The notes under the pieces: model-generated
Databases searched by the model: none
Seen by the model: the letters and a program-made list of their open reading frames with translations, nothing else
Told to the model about the DNA's origin: nothing
Program-made: the position numbers and the translations under genes
In this document: positions 59,617 to 64,000 of the stretch, piece after piece
Numbering within the stretch: position 1 is the stretch's first letter
How the letters are laid out: each line of letters opens with the position of its first letter
Assembly: GCA_030432905.1 (NCBI GenBank)
Contig: JAUILU010000001.1
Coordinates: 434,001-498,000 of the forward strand
DNA length: 64,000 bases
Direction of reading: 5' to 3'
From: Phycisphaerae bacterium
GTDB lineage: Bacteria; Planctomycetota; Phycisphaerae; Phycisphaerales; UBA1924

Positions 59617-60891
59617 ATGTCTAAGCACCGCATCCGATTCGTTGGAACCGAAGATAGCCTCGCACAGCTCTCGGCGAGAGCTGAGAGCATTTGCCGCGTT
59701 TGGCCCGACATCACCGGCAAGCCGGACATCCTCACGCAGACGATCGAGGAAACGCTCCTGCACAACGCGAGCGCCGAGATCGCCATCGACGACGGCGCAG
59801 TGCTGCTTGTGAGCGTCCCGAAGGGCACCGCATCGTCGACCGTGTACAAAACGATCGATTTACTCAGAGCCACACGCATCTCGGCGGTGCTGCTGCTTGA
59901 AGACTGCACATCGGACACCGGCCACTCCAGCGGCGGCGTGCTCACGACCTGCACATCAACCACGAACGAAGTGCTCGCGGCAACCCTTCACGCACTCTGC
60001 TCCAGGCAGGAAACCATCAACGACCTCACACGCGATCTCAACATCAGCGTCCGCTCCAGCGGCGGCGTCCGCGAGGAGATGGAGCGGATCAGCCAGGAGC
60101 TCTCGCTCGCCAGCACGATCCAGCGTGAACTGATCCCCCGGCACCTGCCCGAGATCGAGGGCGTCGAGTTCGGCGTGCTCTACCGGCCCGCGGGCTTTGT
60201 CAGCGGCGACATCTACAACGTCCAGCAGATCGACGACCGGCACGTCGGGTTCTTTCTAGCCGATGCGGTAGGTCACGGCGTGCCCGCGGCGCTGCTCACG
60301 ATGATCATCAGCCGAGCGCTCAACATCCGAGGCGGGGTCGAAGACGGCAAGCTGATCTCACCCAGCGATGCGCTCGCGAGACTCAACGACGACCTCTGCG
60401 ACGTCGGCGACGGCAACCCGCGGTTCGCGACCGCAGTCTACGGCATACTCGACACGCAGTCCGGGTTCATCCAGGTCGCAAACGCAGGCCATCCTTCGCC
60501 GATCCGGATCCGGGGCTCGGAGAACTACGACGTCGAGGCCGGCGGACCGCTGCTCGGCGTGTTCCACGATGCCCAGTTCCCGGAAGAGACGATCGAGCTC
60601 GCGCCGGGCGACACCCTTCTGCTCTACTCCGACGGCTTCGAGATGGCGTTCCCGGAGAAAGCCGACGCGGTCACACAGGGCGGGAAAGACAAGAAGAAGG
60701 CCGCGATGGCGTACCTTGAGCACCTGCTGCCGATCGGCCGCTGGATGGATCGCGGCCAGAAGACACTCGCGTGCGCACTCGGTGACCTCGAAGACAAACT
60801 CGACGAGGCTTCCGGCTCCCTGCACCAGGCCGACGACGTGACGGCGCTCGCCATCAGCAGGCGCGGCGTCGCGGCGAAGGCTGCGGCATAG
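59617..60891 (+). CDS. SpoIIE/RsbU-type PP2C phosphatase
   Basis: 424 residues with GGGGGAA before ATG. Residues 1-150 form an unassigned mixed alpha/beta region; a coiled coil (about 152-175) leads to A-S-T-I-Q-R-E-L-I-P-R-H-L-P and the phosphatase domain. The metal aspartates are kept (Asp198 in V-S-G-D-I-Y-N and Asp216 in L-A-D-A-V-G-H-G-V-P-A-A-L-L), although both motifs deviate from G-G-D-F-Y-D and D-V-S-G-H-G. Such proteins dephosphorylate STAS antagonists in partner-switching. A STAS gene lies 0.9 kb away. Lacks a REC or kinase domain. Confidence 0.92.
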   Translation: MSKHRIRFVGTEDSLAQLSARAESICRVWPDITGKPDILTQTIEETLLHNASAEIAIDDGAVLLVSVPKGTASSTVYKTIDLLRATRISAVLLLEDCTSDTGHSSGGVLTTCTSTTNEVLAATLHALCSRQETINDLTRDLNISVRSSGGVREEMERISQELSLASTIQRELIPRHLPEIEGVEFGVLYRPAGFVSGDIYNVQQIDDRHVGFFLADAVGHGVPAALLTMIISRALNIRGGVEDGKLISPSDALARLNDDLCDVGDGNPRFATAVYGILDTQSGFIQVANAGHPSPIRIRGSENYDVEAGGPLLGVFHDAQFPEETIELAPGDTLLLYSDGFEMAFPEKADAVTQGGKDKKKAAMAYLEHLLPIGRWMDRGQKTLACALGDLEDKLDEASGSLHQADDVTALAISRRGVAAKAAA

Positions 60892-61629
60892 TTAGTTCAT
60901 CACATCGGTTTCGATCAGCCCGTCGCGGAGACGGACCACGCGCTCGCAGCGTTCGGAGACCTCGTCGTCGTGGGTGACCATGACGATCGTCTTGCCGTCG
61001 TCGTGCAATTCGTCGAAGAGGTCCAGAATCTGGTCGGTTGTTTTAGAATCGAGGTTACCCGTCGGCTCGTCGGCCATGATGATGACGGGGTCGCCAACGA
61101 GTGCACGCGCGACCGCGGCCCGCTGCTGCTGACCACCTGACAACTCGCGTGGGCGGTGACCGATCCGGTTAGAAAGGCCGACTCGTTCGAGCGATGCGTA
61201 AGCGCGTTTGAGGCGTTCTGCTTTCGGCACGCCCTGGTAGAACAGCGGCACCGCGACGTTCTCTTCGATCGTCAGTTGCGGGATCAGGTTAAACGCCTGG
61301 AAAACGAAGCCGATCGTCTGTCCCCGGAACACGGAGAGCTCTTCATCGTCCATTGTGACGACTTCTCTGCCAGACAGCAGAAAGTTGCCGTGGCTCGGAC
61401 GGTCGAGACAGCCGAGCACGTTCATCATGGTTGATTTGCCCGAACCGGAAGGCCCCATGATCGCCATCGACTGGCCTTTGTAGATCATCAGGTCGATACC
61501 GCGGAGCGCCTCGACCATGACCGAGCCGTCGGGCTTGTAGTAGACCTTGCGAACATCGCGGAGTTCCGCGACCGCCTCGGCGGTAGTGTTGGTCTGTGCG
61601 TCAGGCTGGCTGGTCGGTGCTGTCGTCAT
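60892..61629 (-). CDS. ABC transporter ATP-binding protein (MacB/LolD type), without adjacent permease
   Basis: 245 residues. Walker [10 protein letters not shown]-loop F-V-F-Q-A-F-N, signature LSGGQQQRAAVARAL, Walker B VIIMADE and H-loop V-T-H-D. All catalytic residues are intact. Unlike the 5.2-kb ATPase, no permease gene lies on either side. The stop touches the SpoIIE stop. A TACATT hexamer ends 6 nt before ATG. Confidence 0.94.
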   Translation of the reverse strand: MTTAPTSQPDAQTNTTAEAVAELRDVRKVYYKPDGSVMVEALRGIDLMIYKGQSMAIMGPSGSGKSTMMNVLGCLDRPSHGNFLLSGREVVTMDDEELSVFRGQTIGFVFQAFNLIPQLTIEENVAVPLFYQGVPKAERLKRAYASLERVGLSNRIGHRPRELSGGQQQRAAVARALVGDPVIIMADEPTGNLDSKTTDQILDLFDELHDDGKTIVMVTHDDEVSERCERVVRLRDGLIETDVMN

Positions 61630-61635
61630 CGCTTC

Positions 61636-61641
61636 AATGTA
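61636..61641 (-). promoter_or_regulatory. Candidate -10 element of the lone ABC ATPase
   Basis: TACATT (4 of 6) ends 6 nt before ATG 61629 on the minus strand, with no ribosome site between. Confidence 0.4.
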
Positions 61642-61775
61642 CCGCCGATCTTGCTATGGGCTGCATTAGCCGATGCGTCGCTGGCTGGCAATTCACCGTG
61701 CGACGAGTCCCACCTGTGTGTAGATCACCACAGCCGAACAGAATAACGAAACGGGATCGAAAGCGATATCACGCT

Positions 61776-62135
61776 TTATTCACCCGCGACGTTCGAGTCG
61801 CCGAGCTGAATGCTCGCAAGCGCGGTCATCGGGTCGGGTGAGACATCGAAGAGCTTGTCCAGCCCGGTGACGGTCATCACCGCCCAGACGCGGCTATCGA
61901 CGGCGCAGAGCTTGAGCTCCCGGCCCACGTCGTGGACAAGCTTCTTGAGCTTGATGAGCTGGGCCAGATTCGAGCTCTTAATGTAGCCAACTAATGCCAT
62001 GTTGAGCACGACGTGCGGCACCGCGTCGGTCTCGGTGCTCGCGACACGGTCGATGATCGCGCTCAGCTCGTCGCTGAGCTGGGGATCGTCGGCAAGGTCA
62101 ACCACCACAATGTCATCTGACCAGTCATTCAACAT
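61776..62135 (-). CDS. STAS-domain protein (anti-sigma antagonist type)
   Basis: 119 residues, single STAS domain. The phosphorylatable serine segment reads V-G-Y-I-K-S-S-N-L-A-Q-L (Ser54/Ser55) instead of the usual D-S-S-G-L; the Ser is kept but Asp and Gly are replaced by Lys and Asn. The helix L-I-K-L-K-K-L-V-H follows, as in SpoIIAA/RsbV. It is likely a target of the SpoIIE-type phosphatase nearby. No RsbW/SpoIIAB-type kinase is in the window. 12 bp after the gyrA stop. Confidence 0.87.
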   Translation of the reverse strand: MLNDWSDDIVVVDLADDPQLSDELSAIIDRVASTETDAVPHVVLNMALVGYIKSSNLAQLIKLKKLVHDVGRELKLCAVDSRVWAVMTVTGLDKLFDVSPDPMTALASIQLGDSNVAGE

Positions 62136-62147
62136 AACAGGGGCAGT

Positions 62148-64000
62148 CTACTCGTTCTCAGAGGCCGGTGTCTCGGGTTGGTCGTCAGAATCGCCCGTCT
62201 CGGCCACTCTGGCGACCGCGACGACGGAATCACCGTCCTTTAACCCTACAACACGCACGCCCTGGGTGCCTCTGCTGTACTGACTGATAGATTTTACGGG
62301 CATCCGAACCAGCTGGCCCTTGCGGGAGATCACGACGATGTCGTCCGAATCCATGACGATGCAGCCGGCCACAGAGGGTCCGTTGCGTTCGGTCGAGCGG
62401 ATATCCCGCCGGCCCTTGCCGCCCCTGCTCTGGCTCCGCATCGGGCCAGATTCGGGCTGGACCCGGTACTCGTCGACGAGTGTCCGCTTGCCGTAACCGT
62501 TGGCGGTGACCGTCAGCAGCGAGAGTGACGGGTCCACAGTCGCCGTCTGCTCGTCATCGCTCGGATCAGGCTGCATCGCGATGCGGTCGGCTGCGATTGC
62601 GATGCTCCCGCCGGCGAGGTCGATGCCCTTGACACCCGCGGCGCCGCGGCCCATAAGCCTGACGTCGCCCTCGTTGAAACGGATCGACATCCCCTGATCC
62701 GTCACGATCATCAGATCGTCCGAGCCCTCGGTCAGAAGCACGTTCAGGATTTCGTCGTCATCCTTCACGCCGACCGCGATCAGACCGGAACGGTTGACGT
62801 TCTGGTACTCGCGCAGGGGCGTCCTCTTGACGATGCCGGCCTTGCTCACGAATGTGAGGTACTTGCCCTCGTCTGTAAAGTCATCGACCGTCAGGTACAC
62901 GCGGGCGCGTTCGCCCTCGCGCAGGTTGACGAGGTTGACGATCGAGCGGCCCTTGCTCGTTCGGCTCATCTCGGGAAGCTCATACACCTTGAGCTTGAAG
63001 ACTCGCCCCTGATCGGTGAACACGAGCAAGTTGTCATGCGTGCTTGCCACGAAGACGCGTTCGATAAAATCGTCGTCCTTGGACTCGGAGGCGCGGACAC
63101 CTTTGCCGCCGCGCGCCTGAGAGCGGTATGTATCCAGCGGCAATCGCTTGGCGTAGCCCTGATGGCTGATCGTGACGGTGACCTCGTGCTCTTTGATGAG
63201 CGATTCGAGATCGATGTCGCCCGCCGCGTCTTGGATGTCGGTCAGCCTCGGGCTGTCGTACCGCTCCTTCATCTCAAGGCAGTCTTCCTTGAGAATGTCC
63301 AGCACGCGCTGGTGATCACCGAGGATCAGTTCGTAGCCCTCGATCTCGGCGACGATCTCGGCGTAGTCCTTGACGAGACGCTCGATCTCGAGGCCGGTCA
63401 GCTGGATCAGCCGCATGTTGCCGATGGTTTCAGCCTGAACGCGTGTGAGCAGCGCGCCGCCCACGTCGTCAAGAGCGCGGACCATGTTCAACATGCGTGC
63501 CGGGATTTTCGGCGCGTGCGGGTGATCCGCGGGGATCTGGAAGCGTTTCTCGACGAGCTTCTGGATCGCCTCTTCGCGGGTCTTGCTGCCGCGGATGATC
63601 GCGATGACCTCGTCGATGTCGCACACCGCGAAGATCATGCCCTCCAAGACGTGGGCTTTTTTCTTCGCCTCGCGGAGGAGGTGAGCCGTCCTTCTGCGGA
63701 CCACATCGACGCGGTGGTCGATGTAGAGCTGGAGCATCTCGAGCAGCGTCAGCGTCCTTGGGCGCCGGCCCACGAGCGCGATGTGGATCATGCTGAACGT
63801 CTGCTGCAACGGCGTGAACTGGTAGAGCTGGTTCTCGACGACCGCCGGGTCGCCCGACTTCTTGAGCTCGATCACGATCCGGGTCTGGGCGTTTCGGCCC
63901 GACTCGTTCCGCACGTCGGCGATGTCCTTGATCCGCTCTTCCTTGGCGGCCTCAACGATCTTCTCGACGAGGTTGTTCTGCACGAGCGAGTATGGGATCT
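62148..64000 (-). CDS. gyrA: DNA gyrase subunit A, C-terminal part (cut by window edge)
   Basis: 617 codons, 5' end outside the window (frame open to the edge, I-P-Y-S-L-V-Q-N-N-L). It contains part of the breakage-reunion domain (H-R-V-D-V-V-R-R-R-T), the coiled coil and a C-terminal beta-pinwheel with repeats such as S-Q-A-R-G-G-K-G-V and S-Q-S-R-G-G-K-G-R, the latter being the GyrA-box position. The pinwheel blades end in V-V-A-V-A-R-V. GyrA-box sequence differs slightly from QRRGGKG. Acidic tail. Assignment to gyrase rather than ParC rests on the GyrA-box-like motif. Confidence 0.93.
   Translation of the reverse strand, partial: IPYSLVQNNLVEKIVEAAKEERIKDIADVRNESGRNAQTRIVIELKKSGDPAVVENQLYQFTPLQQTFSMIHIALVGRRPRTLTLLEMLQLYIDHRVDVVRRRTAHLLREAKKKAHVLEGMIFAVCDIDEVIAIIRGSKTREEAIQKLVEKRFQIPADHPHAPKIPARMLNMVRALDDVGGALLTRVQAETIGNMRLIQLTGLEIERLVKDYAEIVAEIEGYELILGDHQRVLDILKEDCLEMKERYDSPRLTDIQDAAGDIDLESLIKEHEVTVTISHQGYAKRLPLDTYRSQARGGKGVRASESKDDDFIERVFVASTHDNLLVFTDQGRVFKLKVYELPEMSRTSKGRSIVNLVNLREGERARVYLTVDDFTDEGKYLTFVSKAGIVKRTPLREYQNVNRSGLIAVGVKDDDEILNVLLTEGSDDLMIVTDQGMSIRFNEGDVRLMGRGAAGVKGIDLAGGSIAIAADRIAMQPDPSDDEQTATVDPSLSLLTVTANGYGKRTLVDEYRVQPESGPMRSQSRGGKGRRDIRSTERNGPSVAGCIVMDSDDIVVISRKGQLVRMPVKSISQYSRGTQGVRVVGLKDGDSVVAVARVAETGDSDDQPETPASENE

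Noticed and set aside
61758..61780. Small hairpin AAAGCG/CGCTTT behind the STAS gene
   Set aside because: 6-bp stem overlaps the stop codon and lacks a T-run; too weak for a terminator call.
1..64000. CRISPR arrays, insertion sequences, prophage or defence islands
   Set aside because: No regular repeat-spacer pattern, transposase, integrase or phage structural motif was found on either strand.

Overview
The window is a dense stretch of bacterial chromosome (about 62 genes, two tRNAs, roughly 60-65% G+C by eye). It looks like Planctomycetota, most likely the Phycisphaerae/Phycisphaerales. The reasons are: an exported protein ending in two dockerin-like D-x-N-x-D-G repeats and a terminal Gly-Cys; pseudopilins with a '[16 protein letters not shown]' start and a C-terminal H-x(n)-DG motif; a rearranged peptidoglycan cluster in which ftsA/ftsZ do not follow ftsQ; and many start codons without a Shine-Dalgarno sequence. 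No transposase, phage, plasmid or CRISPR sequence was seen, so this is core genome.

Layout from left to right: a cut-off gene end and tRNA-Glu with its terminator; rpsT plus a CPBP membrane protease; tRNA-Arg; a hybrid histidine kinase whose membrane sensor resembles ethylene-receptor-type domains; a pseudopilin, a low-complexity membrane protein, an ABC ATPase/FtsX permease pair and a DUF3299-like protein (3.8-8.4 kb); YceI and small envelope proteins (8.4-11.3 kb); a minus-strand cell-wall operon murC-murB-ddl-ftsQ-(unknown membrane protein)-greA (11.4-17.1 kb); a NUDIX gene and an NfeD protease-NfeD-FloA membrane-microdomain operon (17.2-21.4 kb); lipoprotein, TonB-like, thioredoxin/TPR, ExbD, bifunctional nuclease and TruD genes (21.4-26.6 kb).

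From 26.6 to 38.9 kb come galE with three downstream genes (hydrolase lipoprotein, unknown, YyaL-like thioredoxin protein), a DUF368 polyprenyl-phosphate transporter whose start codon overlaps that of galE, a Y-family polymerase, lgt, tatD, a transglutaminase-like protein and nnrD. From 38.9 to 45.6 kb a minus-strand type IV pilus/type II secretion operon runs pilT-pilC-prepilin-giant PilX-like protein-prepilin; the giant protein carries calcium-binding-type Asp loops. Then rnhA, a PurS-PurS-PurL fusion, a pseudopilin/dockerin-tailed protein pair, ribE-ruvC-sigma54 activator, a PQQ-propeller protein, purH, an HNH nuclease, a pterin dehydratase, gluQ-DUF192, a SpoIIE-type phosphatase, an ABC ATPase, a STAS protein and the 3' part of gyrA.

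Two properties cut across the window. At least a dozen genes have a TANNNT hexamer ending 6-9 nt before the start codon and no Shine-Dalgarno, which points to widespread leaderless transcripts. Convergent genes meet tail to tail with gaps of 0-24 bp or small overlaps and no visible intrinsic terminators. Envelope biology dominates (peptidoglycan precursors, lipoprotein maturation, polyprenyl-phosphate recycling, microdomain proteins, pili). The best candidates for something undescribed are the giant pilus-tip-like protein, the dockerin-tail/pseudopilin pair, the altered copper-site sensor kinase and the DUF3299 ABC system.
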